A stretch of DNA of 64,000 nt from Curtobacterium sp. TC1 (GTDB lineage: Bacteria; Actinomycetota; Actinomycetes; Actinomycetales; Microbacteriaceae), in NCBI RefSeq assembly GCF_019844075.1, contig NZ_CP081964.1:372001-436000 (forward strand). Reading direction: 5' to 3'. The position numbers were made by a program, and so were the translations under genes. The notes under the pieces are model-generated. The model saw nothing but the letters and a program-made list of their open reading frames with translations, did not search any database and was not told the origin of the DNA. Below are positions 15,244 through 25,122 of this stretch, piece after piece; positions within the stretch are counted from its first letter, which is position 1, and every line of letters starts with the position of its first letter.

Positions 15244-15999
15244 TCAGCGGGTGCGCCACCCGCGCCGCACGCGCAGCGCAGCGCGCACCCGCCGCGCCCA
15301 CCGGCGCACCGGGTTCGCGCGTCGCCCGTTCACGCGGAACGTGTGGAAGGCGCGTCGCGTCCGCAGCAGGGCGGAGGGGAGGCCCGACAACGGTCGCGCG
15401 GACACCTGCACCGTGAGCGCGGGGTCGGCCACCACCCGCCAGGCCGGGTCGAGCTGCATGCTCAGGTCGACGTCGTCGTGGACCTCGGGGTCCTCGCGGT
15501 GCGCTCGGCCACGGATGGCGTCCCAGGTCGACCGCCGCATGGCCATCGCGGACCCGAACAACGGTGGCCGGCCGAGCGCGGCCCACATGAGCGCGAAGTA
15601 CGGCCGCATGTACACGGCGTCCCACAGCTGACCGATCAGCGGACCACCGTCGTGCGGGCGTCCGGGACCGGTCACCGCGACGACCTCCGGATCGGCCAGC
15701 AGTCGCAGCGCGTCGGCGATCCACCCCGGCGGCGGCACGGAGTCGGCGTCGAGCCGGACGAGGACGTCCCCGGAGGCCCGGTCGTAGCCGCGCGCCGATG
15801 CCCGGGCGATGCCACGGATGCGTTCGGTCAGCACGACCGCCCCCGCTGCCTGGGCGACCTCTGCACTGTCGTCCCGGCTGCCGTTGTCGACCACGACCAC
15901 CTCGTCGGCGAGCAGCGTCTGCACCGCGAGGGCGTCGAGACAGCGTCGCAGGTGTGCGGAGTCGTCGCGCACGGGGATGACGACGGAGACGCGGACCAT
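15244..15999 (-). CDS. Family 2 glycosyltransferase
   Basis: 251 residues with a GT-A fold: VSVVIPVRDD at the N-terminus, VVVVDNGSRDDS, and the metal-binding LVRLDADSVPP (DAD, residues ~83-85), then REDPEVHDDVDLSMQL as the catalytic ED region. The C-terminal ~40 residues are strongly basic (RRANPVRRWARRVRAALRVRRG), suggesting membrane or acidic-polymer contact. Acts in the cytoplasm on a nucleotide-sugar donor; acceptor unknown. The ATG is immediately preceded by CGGAGG. Confidence 0.82.
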   Translation of the reverse strand: MVRVSVVIPVRDDSAHLRRCLDALAVQTLLADEVVVVDNGSRDDSAEVAQAAGAVVLTERIRGIARASARGYDRASGDVLVRLDADSVPPPGWIADALRLLADPEVVAVTGPGRPHDGGPLIGQLWDAVYMRPYFALMWAALGRPPLFGSAMAMRRSTWDAIRGRAHREDPEVHDDVDLSMQLDPAWRVVADPALTVQVSARPLSGLPSALLRTRRAFHTFRVNGRRANPVRRWARRVRAALRVRRGWRTR

Positions 16000-16147
16000 C
16001 CTCCGATCCAACCGGAGGTTCGCTGTGCGGACAGCCGGTCCGCGTTCCGTGGCGTTCCTGCGCTCGGGCACACCGCGGAGCGCGCACCTTCGGTCACGCA
16101 ACGCCGCCGGTGCACGCCGGTGGTGACGGACAACCGGAAGGCCGACC

Positions 16148-16942
16148 ATGACCACGAACCCACCCGGGAACGACTCCGGGACGCCCATCCACGACCGCAC
16201 GGCCGCCTCCGACGGCCACGAGGTCCGTCCCGGCGTGACCGTGCCGTCGTTCGCGAGCGGCGTGCCCGCAGCCGGACCGACGGACCCGGACGTCGCGCAG
16301 GCGTACGACCCGTTCGGCGACGACGAGGGCCCCGGCCGGGCCGACACCGGCACCACCGCCGACGCCGGCTCCACCTCCGACGCCAGCACCACTGCCGACG
16401 CCGGCTCCGGCAAGGCCGACGCGGCGAAGGGTGCCGCGCAGGACGTCGCCGGTGACGCGAAGGCGAAGGCCTCCGACGTCGCCGGCACCGCCAAGGAGCA
16501 GGCCGCGAAAGTCGCCTCCGAGGCGACCGACCACGCGAAGCAGCTCTACGGCCAGGCGTCGGAGAACCTCAAGCAGCAGGCCGGCGAGCAGCAGGAGCGC
16601 GCCGCCGGAGGCCTCCGCAGCCTCGGCGAGCAGCTCGGCCGCATGGCCGAGAACGACGAGGACCAGGGCGTGGCGGCGAAGGTCGTCCGCGACCTGTCCG
16701 GTCGTGCGACCTCGGCCGCCGGGTTCCTCGAGAACCGGGACCCGGGCTCGCTCCTCGACGAGGTCAAGACCTTCGCCGCGAAGCGTCCTGGCACGTTCAT
16801 CGCGATCGCCGCCGGCGCCGGCATCCTCGCCGGTCGGCTGACGAAGGCGCTCGCCGCCGACGCCAAGCACGAGAAGGAAGCCGGGGACGGGCCCACCGCG
16901 ACCCACACCGGCACCGGGACCGGCCCCGGGAGCGCCCTGTGA
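16148..16942 (+). CDS. Amphipathic-helix envelope protein, first gene of a three-gene operon
   Basis: 264 residues. The N-terminal third is disordered and rich in Asp/Thr/Ala. Residues ~95-165 are Ala/Lys/Glu/Gln repeats (AKAKASDVAGTAKEQAAK and on) typical of LEA-like or apolipoprotein-like amphipathic helices. Near residue ~215 is one hydrophobic segment (RPGTFIAIAAGAGILAGRL). The same A/K/E style recurs in the third gene. It overlaps the next gene as GTGA. The operon as a whole probably shapes or protects the membrane; no enzyme motif is present. Confidence 0.7.
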   Translation: MTTNPPGNDSGTPIHDRTAASDGHEVRPGVTVPSFASGVPAAGPTDPDVAQAYDPFGDDEGPGRADTGTTADAGSTSDASTTADAGSGKADAAKGAAQDVAGDAKAKASDVAGTAKEQAAKVASEATDHAKQLYGQASENLKQQAGEQQERAAGGLRSLGEQLGRMAENDEDQGVAAKVVRDLSGRATSAAGFLENRDPGSLLDEVKTFAAKRPGTFIAIAAGAGILAGRLTKALAADAKHEKEAGDGPTATHTGTGTGPGSAL

Positions 16943-17385
16943 GCCACACCGTGCCGGGTGCGACCTCGCCGGGTGAGCCGACACCTGAGGAACGGGCCGC
17001 CACGACACCGCTCGGCGAACTCCTGTCCGACGTCTCGCGCGACCTCTCCAGCCTGTTCCGGCAGGAGATCGCCCTCGCGAAGGCGGAGCTGACCGACTCG
17101 GCGAAGAAGGCCGGCAAGGCGGGCGGGATGTTCGGCGGCGCCGGACTCACCGCGTTCTTCTCGCTGCTCTTCGTCTCGATCGCAGCCTGGTGGGCCATCG
17201 GGTACGCCGTCGGCAACGCGTGGTCCGCCCTCATCGTCGCTGCGGTCTACGCGATCGTCGCCGTCGTCCTCGGTCTCCGTGGCCGCGCTGCGGCCAAGGA
17301 GATCACGGGCCTGCCCCAGACGGTCGCCACCGCCAAGGAAGTCCCCGAAACACTCAAGCCCACCACCACCGGGAGGAAGCCATGA
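16939..17385 (+). CDS. Actinobacterial holin-X/phage-holin-like membrane protein
   Basis: 148 residues. A cytoplasmic N-terminal helix (GELLSDVSRDLSSLFRQEIALAKAEL) is followed by two transmembrane helices (residues ~62-85 and ~88-112) and a short tail. This matches the Holin-X/DUF1469 pattern (LFRQEIALAKAEL is characteristic), a chromosomal envelope family not tied to phage lysis. The start GTG overlaps the previous stop and the stop overlaps the next start (ATGA), so three genes are translationally coupled. Confidence 0.8.
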   Translation: MSHTVPGATSPGEPTPEERAATTPLGELLSDVSRDLSSLFRQEIALAKAELTDSAKKAGKAGGMFGGAGLTAFFSLLFVSIAAWWAIGYAVGNAWSALIVAAVYAIVAVVLGLRGRAAAKEITGLPQTVATAKEVPETLKPTTTGRKP

Positions 17386-17954
17386 GCACCCCAGACGAGA
17401 TCCGCGCCGACATCGAGCGCACCCGCGGCGAACTCGGCTCCGACGTCGACGCCCTGGCCGACAAGGTCAGCCCGTCGTCGATCGCCCACCGCCAGACCGA
17501 GAAGGTGAAGAGCCGGTTCCAGGGCGTCCGCGAATCCGTGATGGGCGCCGCGGACTCCGCGAAGTCGAGCGCCTCGGGCTCGGCGTCCAGTGCCGCGGAC
17601 CAGGCGAAGGACGTCGCCCAGCGCGGGGTCGAGCAGGCCAAGGGGGCACCGCTGGCGATCGGACTCATCGCGTTCGGTGCCGGCTGGCTCGTGTCGTCGC
17701 TCATCCCCGCGAGCGACAAGGAGGAGGAGGTGGCCGTCGAACTCAAGGACAAGGCAGCGCCCCTGGTCGACGAGGTCAAGGAGCAGGCGAAGGACGCCGG
17801 GTCGCAGCTCGGGGACGCCGTGAAGGGGCACGCGCAGGATCTCAAGGGCACTGCGCAGGACGCCGCCCAGACCGTCAAGGACGAGGCGCAGGGCGCCGCG
17901 TCGGACGTGCAGGAGCACGCGAAGGGCGCCGCGGACGACGTCCGCAGCAGCTGA
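17382..17954 (+). CDS. DUF3618 domain protein with amphipathic tail
   Basis: 190 residues. The first ~50 are a DUF3618 domain (PDEIRADIERTRGELGSDVDALADKVSP). A single transmembrane helix (residues ~88-107, APLAIGLIAFGAGWLVSSL) leads to a long Ala/Lys/Glu/Asp repeat region (KDKAAPLVDEVKEQAKDAGS and on). DUF3618 proteins are usually encoded beside Holin-X genes, as here. A strong hairpin terminator follows at 17966-18013. Confidence 0.82.
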   Translation: MSTPDEIRADIERTRGELGSDVDALADKVSPSSIAHRQTEKVKSRFQGVRESVMGAADSAKSSASGSASSAADQAKDVAQRGVEQAKGAPLAIGLIAFGAGWLVSSLIPASDKEEEVAVELKDKAAPLVDEVKEQAKDAGSQLGDAVKGHAQDLKGTAQDAAQTVKDEAQGAASDVQEHAKGAADDVRSS

Positions 17955-17965
17955 CGCGATCGGGA

Positions 17966-18013
17966 GACGGACGGGAGGCCCGTGGCGACTCCGCCACGGG
18001 CCGCCCGTCCGTC
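17966..18013 (+). terminator. Long hairpin terminator, CGGGAGGC family
   Basis: A stem of about 20 bp with one mismatch (GACGGACGGGAGGCCCGTGG pairing with CCACGGGCCGCCCGTCCGTC). It follows the envelope operon, with no T-tract. It shares the ACGGGAGGCCCG core with other hairpins in the window. Confidence 0.8.
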
Positions 18014-18032
18014 ACGCGGTAGCGTTCCGGGC

Positions 18033-18458
18033 ATGGACCGGACCGACGAACTCGCCGTGGAGCTCCGCCACGCGATCGGTCGCGTCGTGCGCGCTGCGAA
18101 GCGCGAGGCGGACTCGCTGCCGACCGCCCACGCGACGACCCTCGGGTTCCTCGAGCGCGAGGGGCCGATGCCGATCGCGGAGCTGGCTCGTCGCCGAGCG
18201 GTGAAGCACCAGGGGCAGTCGCGCACGGTCGGGGAGCTCGCGGACCTCGGGTACGTCGAGCGGACGGCGTCGGACACCGATCGGCGCGTGTCGGTCATCC
18301 GCATCTCCGACACGGGCCGTGAGGTCCTCCGCCGGGACATGACGGCGCGGGCCGACTGGTTGGCGACGGCGATCCGTGAGGAACTCGACGACGAGGAACG
18401 TGCGGCCCTCGAACGCCTGCCCGGCATCTTCGAACGGTTGGCCCGGCGCGCCGACTGA
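18033..18458 (+). CDS. MarR family transcriptional regulator
   Basis: 141 residues. A central winged helix (MPIAELARRRAVKHQGQSRT, then LADLGYVERTASDTDRRVSVI as wing) is flanked by dimerisation helices. The DxRxxxV pattern (TDRRVSVI) is the MarR wing signature. The ATG lies 7 nt after TAGCGT (18020-18025), so probably leaderless. The gene just downstream has a clear palindromic operator (18488-18506) over its -10 box, the likely target. Confidence 0.82.
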   Translation: MDRTDELAVELRHAIGRVVRAAKREADSLPTAHATTLGFLEREGPMPIAELARRRAVKHQGQSRTVGELADLGYVERTASDTDRRVSVIRISDTGREVLRRDMTARADWLATAIREELDDEERAALERLPGIFERLARRAD

Positions 18459-18487
18459 GCGCTTCCTCACCGAGATCCCCGATCAGA

Positions 18488-18508
18488 AGTACAACATGGT
18501 TGTACTGT
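18488..18508 (+). promoter_or_regulatory. Operator and -10 box of the hydrolase gene
   Basis: AGTACAAC-ATG-GTTGTACT (18488-18506) is a perfect 8-bp inverted repeat. It overlaps the -10 box TACTGT (18503-18508), which is 7 nt before ATG 18516. Binding by the upstream MarR protein would block transcription. Another AGTACAAC occurs inside the gene near 18526. Confidence 0.65.
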
Positions 18509-18515
18509 TGTCGAC

Positions 18516-19157
18516 ATGGAGTTGACGAAGTACAACCACGCCACCGTCGTCCTCGAGCAGGACGGCACCACGCTCGTCATCGACCCGGGGGTGTTCACGC
18601 CCGAGGCCGCCGACCTCGTCCGCGCAGCCGCCGCCGTCCTCATCACCCACGAGCACCCCGACCACTTCGACGTCGAGGCCGTCCGTGCCGGGCTCGACGC
18701 GAACGACGCCCTCGTGGTCCGGGCTCCCGGGTCGGTCGTCGAACAGCTCGGCGACCACGACGGTCGCGTGAGGGCGGTGCACGCCGGTGACGCGTTCGAG
18801 ATCGGCTCGTTCTCGGTGCGGGCCTTCGGCGAGGAGCACGCGGTCATCCACCGTGACATCCCGACGATCGCGAACGTCGGCTACCTGGTGGACGGTGCCG
18901 TGTTCCACCCGGGGGATGCGTACCTCGAGCCGGGTGTCCCCGTGCAGACGCTGCTCCTGCCGACCAGCGGTCCGTGGACGAGCACCGCCGCCGCGGTCGA
19001 CTACGTCCGATCGGTGGCGCCGGAGCGTGCCGTCCAGATCCACGAGGCGATGCTGAGCGACCTCGGCCAGCAGTCCACCGCGCGGTTCCTCGGCTCGGAC
19101 GGACTCGGACCGGTGCCGGTCCTGATCCTGCCCGCGGGGGAATCGATCACCGTCTGA
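18516..19157 (+). CDS. Metal-dependent hydrolase, metallo-beta-lactamase fold (UlaG-like)
   Basis: 213 residues. The metal site is read from THEHPDHFD (residues ~48-56) with later His and Asp ligands (FHPGDAYLEPG, QIHEAML). The layout is that of the L-ascorbate-6-phosphate lactonase-like/UPF0173 group, which hydrolyses lactones or phosphoesters; the substrate is open. Likely controlled by the MarR regulator just upstream. A short CGGGAGGC-type terminator follows. Confidence 0.8.
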   Translation: MELTKYNHATVVLEQDGTTLVIDPGVFTPEAADLVRAAAAVLITHEHPDHFDVEAVRAGLDANDALVVRAPGSVVEQLGDHDGRVRAVHAGDAFEIGSFSVRAFGEEHAVIHRDIPTIANVGYLVDGAVFHPGDAYLEPGVPVQTLLLPTSGPWTSTAAAVDYVRSVAPERAVQIHEAMLSDLGQQSTARFLGSDGLGPVPVLILPAGESITV

Positions 19158-19173
19158 CGGACCCGACCGTGCT

Positions 19174-19200
19174 CCTGGGAGGCGATCCGTGCCTCCCGGG
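19174..19200 (+). terminator. Hairpin terminator, CGGGAGGC family
   Basis: CCTGGGAGGC (19174-19183) pairs with GCCTCCCGGG (19191-19200) with one G.T, loop GATCCGT. Confidence 0.7.
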
Positions 19201-19212
19201 CAGCATGGAGGG

Positions 19213-19902
19213 ATGTCCGACGCTCCCTCGACCGCAGTCCTCTTCGACATCGACGGCACGCTCGTCGACTCGAACTACGCCCACATCGACGCCTGGTGGC
19301 GCGCTGCCCGCGCAGCGGGCGAGTCCGTCGACGCGTGGCGCATCCACCGAGCGATCGGCATGGACTCGGCGAAGCTGCTCGAGACGCTGCTGCCGGACGC
19401 CTCCGACGAGACGCGCGAGACCGTCAAGCAGTTCAACACCGCCTACTTCGCCGAGCACATGCCCCAGCTGCGGCTGCTGCCGGGGGCCCGCGACCTGCTC
19501 CGTGCGGTCGCCGAGGCGGGGCACGCCGTCGTCCTGGCGACGAGTGCGCCGGAGAACGAGCTGACGCGGCTGCGTGAACTGCTCGACGCCGAGGAGTGGC
19601 TCACCGCGGTGACGAGCTCCGAGGACGTCGAGCAGGCGAAGCCGGACCCGGGGATCATCGAGGTGGCGCTGGACCGGGCTGGAGTGCGTGCCGACGCCGC
19701 CGTGATGGTCGGCGACGCGATGTGGGACGTCGAGTCGGCCGGACGCGTCGGCGTGACCTCCGTCGCGGTGATGACCGGCGGCATCGGCGGCGACGAACTC
19801 CGCGGCGCCGGTGCTGCGGAGGTCCACGACGACGCCGCTGCCGTGCTCGCCGCGCTGCGGTCCGGGGACGGTGCGATCGCCGCGCTGGGCAGGCGTGCGT
19901 GA
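19213..19902 (+). CDS. HAD family phosphatase
   Basis: 229 residues of the beta-phosphoglucomutase/phosphoglycolate phosphatase subfamily. Motif I is FDIDGTLVDSN (nucleophile and acid Asp near residues 12-14), motif II ATSAPEN, motif III AKPDPGI, motif IV MVGDAMWDV. An alpha-helical cap follows motif I. It removes phosphate from a small metabolite; the identity is unknown. The ATG at 19213 is preferred over the upstream GTG because GGAGGG precedes it. Confidence 0.85.
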   Translation: MSDAPSTAVLFDIDGTLVDSNYAHIDAWWRAARAAGESVDAWRIHRAIGMDSAKLLETLLPDASDETRETVKQFNTAYFAEHMPQLRLLPGARDLLRAVAEAGHAVVLATSAPENELTRLRELLDAEEWLTAVTSSEDVEQAKPDPGIIEVALDRAGVRADAAVMVGDAMWDVESAGRVGVTSVAVMTGGIGGDELRGAGAAEVHDDAAAVLAALRSGDGAIAALGRRA

Positions 19903-19942
19903 GCGTGCACCGCGGTCGGCATCCGTGACAGGATCGTCGACC

Positions 19943-20425
19943 GTGATCACGATCGAACGCGTGTCCTGGGACGACCCCCGAGGCGTGGTGCTCCGCGCCC
20001 GCATGGACGACGAGATGCACGAACGCTACGGCTCGTCGAACGGCGACGAGGACCCGGCGATCACGGCCGAGCGGGGCCGTGCGCTGTCCGTCGACCCGTC
20101 GACCGTCGTCACCTCGGTCCTCGCCCTCGACGAGTCCGGCGACGCCGTCGGCCACATCGCGATCCGGCGCCTGGGTGACGAGGTCGAGCTGAAGCGCCTG
20201 ATCGTGCTGACCTCGGCCCGTGGCAAGGGTGCCGCCACCGCGCTGCTCGACGAGTGCGAGCGCATCGGTCGCGAGCTCGGTGCGCCCCGGCTGATCCTGC
20301 AGACCGGCGACAAGCAGCCCGACGCGGTCGCCCTGTACGAGAAGACCGGGTGGAACCCGATCCCCGTCTACGCGCCGTACGCGGCGACGATGCCGTGGTC
20401 GTTCTGCTTCGAGAAGGCGCTGTAG
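19943..20425 (+). CDS. GNAT family N-acetyltransferase
   Basis: 160 residues with the GNAT fold: central strand ELKRLIVLTSARGKGAATAL includes the acetyl-CoA-binding RGKGAA motif, and the C-terminus has NPIPVYAPYAA. GNAT enzymes acetylate amines of small molecules, peptides or drugs; the substrate is unknown. The GTG start follows CAGGAT by 8 nt without a Shine-Dalgarno sequence. Confidence 0.8.
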   Translation: MITIERVSWDDPRGVVLRARMDDEMHERYGSSNGDEDPAITAERGRALSVDPSTVVTSVLALDESGDAVGHIAIRRLGDEVELKRLIVLTSARGKGAATALLDECERIGRELGAPRLILQTGDKQPDAVALYEKTGWNPIPVYAPYAATMPWSFCFEKAL

Positions 20426-20441
20426 GGGTACGGCTCTTCCG

Positions 20442-20468
20442 ATTGCACTTTCAGGTGGATAGTGCAAT
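20442..20468 (+). promoter_or_regulatory. Inverted-repeat operator of the TetR/efflux operon
   Basis: ATTGCACT (20442-20449) and AGTGCAAT (20461-20468) are exact inverted repeats separated by 11 bp, ending 9 bp before the GTG start at 20478. It is AT-rich relative to its surroundings and is the probable autoregulatory site for TetR. Confidence 0.65.
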
Positions 20469-20477
20469 TCTTGCTCG

Positions 20478-22798
<2,321 letters not shown>

Positions 22799-22802
22799 GT
22801 GA

Positions 22803-22826
22803 GACGCCGCCGGATCCCGCGGCGTC
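22803..22826 (+). terminator. Hairpin after the DHA2 transporter
   Basis: GACGCCGC (22803-22810) and GCGGCGTC (22819-22826) form an 8-bp stem with an 8-nt loop. Confidence 0.6.
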
Positions 22827-22832
22827 CCGCTG

Positions 22833-22928
22833 CCGGCCCCGAGACTCGGGCTCAGCGACAGATCTCGTGCTCGTCGACGCGAGAACTGTCGCCCAAGCCG
22901 AGGCTCGCGGTTCCGGCCCCGAGTCTCG
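22833..22928. repeat. Nested repeat/palindrome element between convergent genes
   Basis: CCGGCCCCGAGACTCG (22833-22848) recurs as CCGGCCCCGAGTCTCG (22913-22928). Between them, 22845-22867 pairs with 22880-22902 (18 of 23 positions), giving a hairpin with GCGACAG in one arm and CTGTCGC in the other. No gene fits. It looks like a dispersed intergenic palindrome, or a second terminator serving the LacI gene. Confidence 0.6.
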
Positions 22929-22941
22929 CGGCGGTCGGGTG

Positions 22942-23940
22942 TCACGCGCCGGTGCTCGCGCGGCGGACCAGGCGGGTGGGGAGTGCTGCCGGCTCCGCCG
23001 CAGTGCCGTCGAGGGTCGCGAGCAGGCGTTCCGCGGCGGAGCGCCCGAGGTCGGCGCCGGGCAGTGCGACGCTCGTGAGCGCGGGGGACGTGACCGACGA
23101 CGACGGCAGGTCGTCGAAGCCGGCGACCGCGAGCTCTCCGGGGACCGCGATGCCGAGCGCTCCGGCGACGCGCAGGACCCCGTACGCCAGGGTGTCGGCG
23201 GCGGCGACGACCGCGGTGACGTCGTCGTCCTGCCAGGCCTCGATGACGTGCTCGGTGGCCGAGGCTGCGGCCTCCACCGTCAGGTCGGCGCGGGCGGTGA
23301 CCTCGGACACGGTGATGCCGGCGGCGGCGCACTCCTGTTCGAAGAGCTCGCGGCGGACGCCGAACGTCGTCGCACGGGAGGTCCCGTCGAGGTACCCGAC
23401 GCGCCGGTGCCCCAGTTCGTGCAGGTGCGCGACGAGGTCGTGGACGCCGGGGGAGAGGTCGTAGTTGACGGCCTCGGTGCCACCGGGGGCGTCGAGGAGG
23501 ACCACGGGCACGCTCGCCGACATCGACTCACCCGCAGCCGGGGCGTCGACGAGGATGCCCGCGGGCCGGAGGCGTTCGAAGCGCCGGACGTCGGCTGCCA
23601 GGGGCTGGGCGCCGCGCTCGGTGACCGACAGCACGAGCTGGAACCGGTCGCCGATGGTGTCGCGCACGCCGCGGATGACCTCGGCGAAGAACGGGTTCGA
23701 CAGGTCCGGGGCGATGAGGACGACCAGGTCACCGCTGCCGCGCGCCAGGGAACTGGCGGCGTGGTCGACCACGTAGCCGAGTTCGTCGACGGCGTCACGC
23801 ACCCGCGTGGCGATGGGGACGGACACCCGGCCGCGGTCCTTGCCGTTGACGACGAGGGAGACCGTGGCGATGCTCGTCCCGGCGCGCTCGGCCACCATGG
23901 CAGCGGTCACACGGCGGCCCGGAGCGACGGATGAAGGCAC
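22942..23940 (-). CDS. LacI family repressor of the nucleoside operon
   Basis: 332 residues. A LacI helix-turn-helix (residues ~11-32, VTAAMVAERAGTSIATVSLV) with hinge, then a periplasmic-binding-protein-like sensor domain (APDLSNPFFAEVIRGV, VVLLDAPGG, AVAGFDDLPSS). The divergent operon encodes nucleoside hydrolase, transporter and ribokinase, so the inducer is probably a nucleoside or ribose (inference). Three overlapping palindromes lie in the shared intergenic region. The start is GTG. Confidence 0.87.
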   Translation of the reverse strand: MPSSVAPGRRVTAAMVAERAGTSIATVSLVVNGKDRGRVSVPIATRVRDAVDELGYVVDHAASSLARGSGDLVVLIAPDLSNPFFAEVIRGVRDTIGDRFQLVLSVTERGAQPLAADVRRFERLRPAGILVDAPAAGESMSASVPVVLLDAPGGTEAVNYDLSPGVHDLVAHLHELGHRRVGYLDGTSRATTFGVRRELFEQECAAAGITVSEVTARADLTVEAAASATEHVIEAWQDDDVTAVVAAADTLAYGVLRVAGALGIAVPGELAVAGFDDLPSSSVTSPALTSVALPGADLGRSAAERLLATLDGTAAEPAALPTRLVRRASTGA

Positions 23941-23970
23941 GGGTCGATGCTACCGAGGACACCTCGACGA

Positions 23971-24013
23971 CTTGACGTCAAGCGCTTGACGTGTTTCGAT
24001 GTCAAACGCTTGA
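23971..24013. promoter_or_regulatory. Tandem LacI-type operators
   Basis: A perfect 18-bp palindrome ACGTCAAGCGCTTGACGT (23975-23992) contains the LacI-family core TCAAGCGCTTGA. It is overlapped on the left by CTTGACGTCAAG (23971-23982). A second core TCAAACGCTTGA (24002-24013, 10 of 12 symmetric) lies 25 bp on. Together they serve both divergent promoters. Confidence 0.85.
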
Positions 24014-24103
24014 CGCGCTGCGTGACGACGCTCTGTCGGACCGCGGACCCCCACCGCGTCGAGCACAGACCCCTCGATTCCCCGAAGAAGTGGAGCGCCC
24101 AGC

Positions 24104-25117
24104 GTGCCCAGTGCGACCCAGCCAGCGAAGATCATCCTCGACTGCGACCCCGGCCACGACGACGCCGTCGCCATCCTGCTGGCCCACGGCAACCCGGACA
24201 TCGAGCTCCTGGCCGTCACCACCGTCGTCGGCAACCAGACCCTGCCGAAGGTCACCCGCAACGCCCTCGCCGTCGCGCGCATCGCCGGCATCACCGGGGT
24301 GCCGTTCGCCGCGGGCGCCGACCGTCCGCTCCTGCGCCAGATCGAGGTCGCTCCGGACATCCACGGCGAGAGCGGGCTCGACGGCCCGATGCTCCCCGAG
24401 CCGTCGTTCGACCTCGACGAGCGCCACGCCGTCGACCTGATCATCGACACCGTGATGGCGCACGAGCCCGGCACCGTCACGCTGGTGCCGACCGGCGGCC
24501 TGACGAACATCGCGCTCGCCGCCCGCAAGGAACCCCGCATCGTCGAGCGCGTCAAGCAGGTCGTGCTCATGGGCGGCGGCGTGCACGTCGGCAACTGGAG
24601 CCCGGTGGCCGAGTTCAACATCGTCATCGACCCCGAGGCCGCCTCGATCGTCTTCGACGCCGGCTGGGACGTCGTCATGGTCGGCCTCGACCTGACCCAC
24701 CAGGCCCTCGCCACCCCGGAGGTCGCCGCGCGCATCGCCGCCGTCGGCACCGCCCCCGCCGCGTTCGTCGGCGAGCTGCTCGACTTCTTCGGTCAGACCT
24801 ACAAGGACGCGCAGGGCTTCGACGCCCCGCCGGTCCACGACCCCTGCGCCGTCGCGTACGTCATCGACCCGACCATCGTCCGCGCCGTGAAGGTCCCGAT
24901 CCACATCGAGACCCAGGGCACCCTGACGCTCGGCATGACCGTCGCCGACTTCCGTGCGCCCGCGCCGGAGGACTGCCGCACGAGCGCCGCGATGGAGCTC
25001 GACCACGGCCGCTTCTGGGACCTGGTCGTCGACGCCCTCGAACGCATCGGCGAGACCCCCGACACCGGTTGGACCCCTCGCCCCGCCACGACCACCGCCA
25101 CGACCACAGAGATCTGA
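24104..25117 (+). CDS. Inosine-uridine-type nucleoside hydrolase
   Basis: 337 residues. The N-terminal calcium-binding motif DCDPGHDD (residues 13-20) is diagnostic of the IunH family, with the later catalytic-region stretches LVPTGGLTNIALA, MGGGVHVGNWSPVAEFNI and HDPCAVAYVI. It hydrolyses the N-glycosidic bond of ribonucleosides to base plus ribose in the cytoplasm. GTG start, with a GAAGAAGTGGAG purine run upstream. First gene of the LacI-controlled operon; the MFS gene follows after 5 bp. Confidence 0.9.
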   Translation: MPSATQPAKIILDCDPGHDDAVAILLAHGNPDIELLAVTTVVGNQTLPKVTRNALAVARIAGITGVPFAAGADRPLLRQIEVAPDIHGESGLDGPMLPEPSFDLDERHAVDLIIDTVMAHEPGTVTLVPTGGLTNIALAARKEPRIVERVKQVVLMGGGVHVGNWSPVAEFNIVIDPEAASIVFDAGWDVVMVGLDLTHQALATPEVAARIAAVGTAPAAFVGELLDFFGQTYKDAQGFDAPPVHDPCAVAYVIDPTIVRAVKVPIHIETQGTLTLGMTVADFRAPAPEDCRTSAAMELDHGRFWDLVVDALERIGETPDTGWTPRPATTTATTTEI

Positions 25118-25122
25118 CGACC

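Noticed and set aside
16939-17385. Phage holin, suggesting prophage
   Set aside because: This holin-X family is a chromosomal envelope protein next to DUF3618; no other phage genes nearby.
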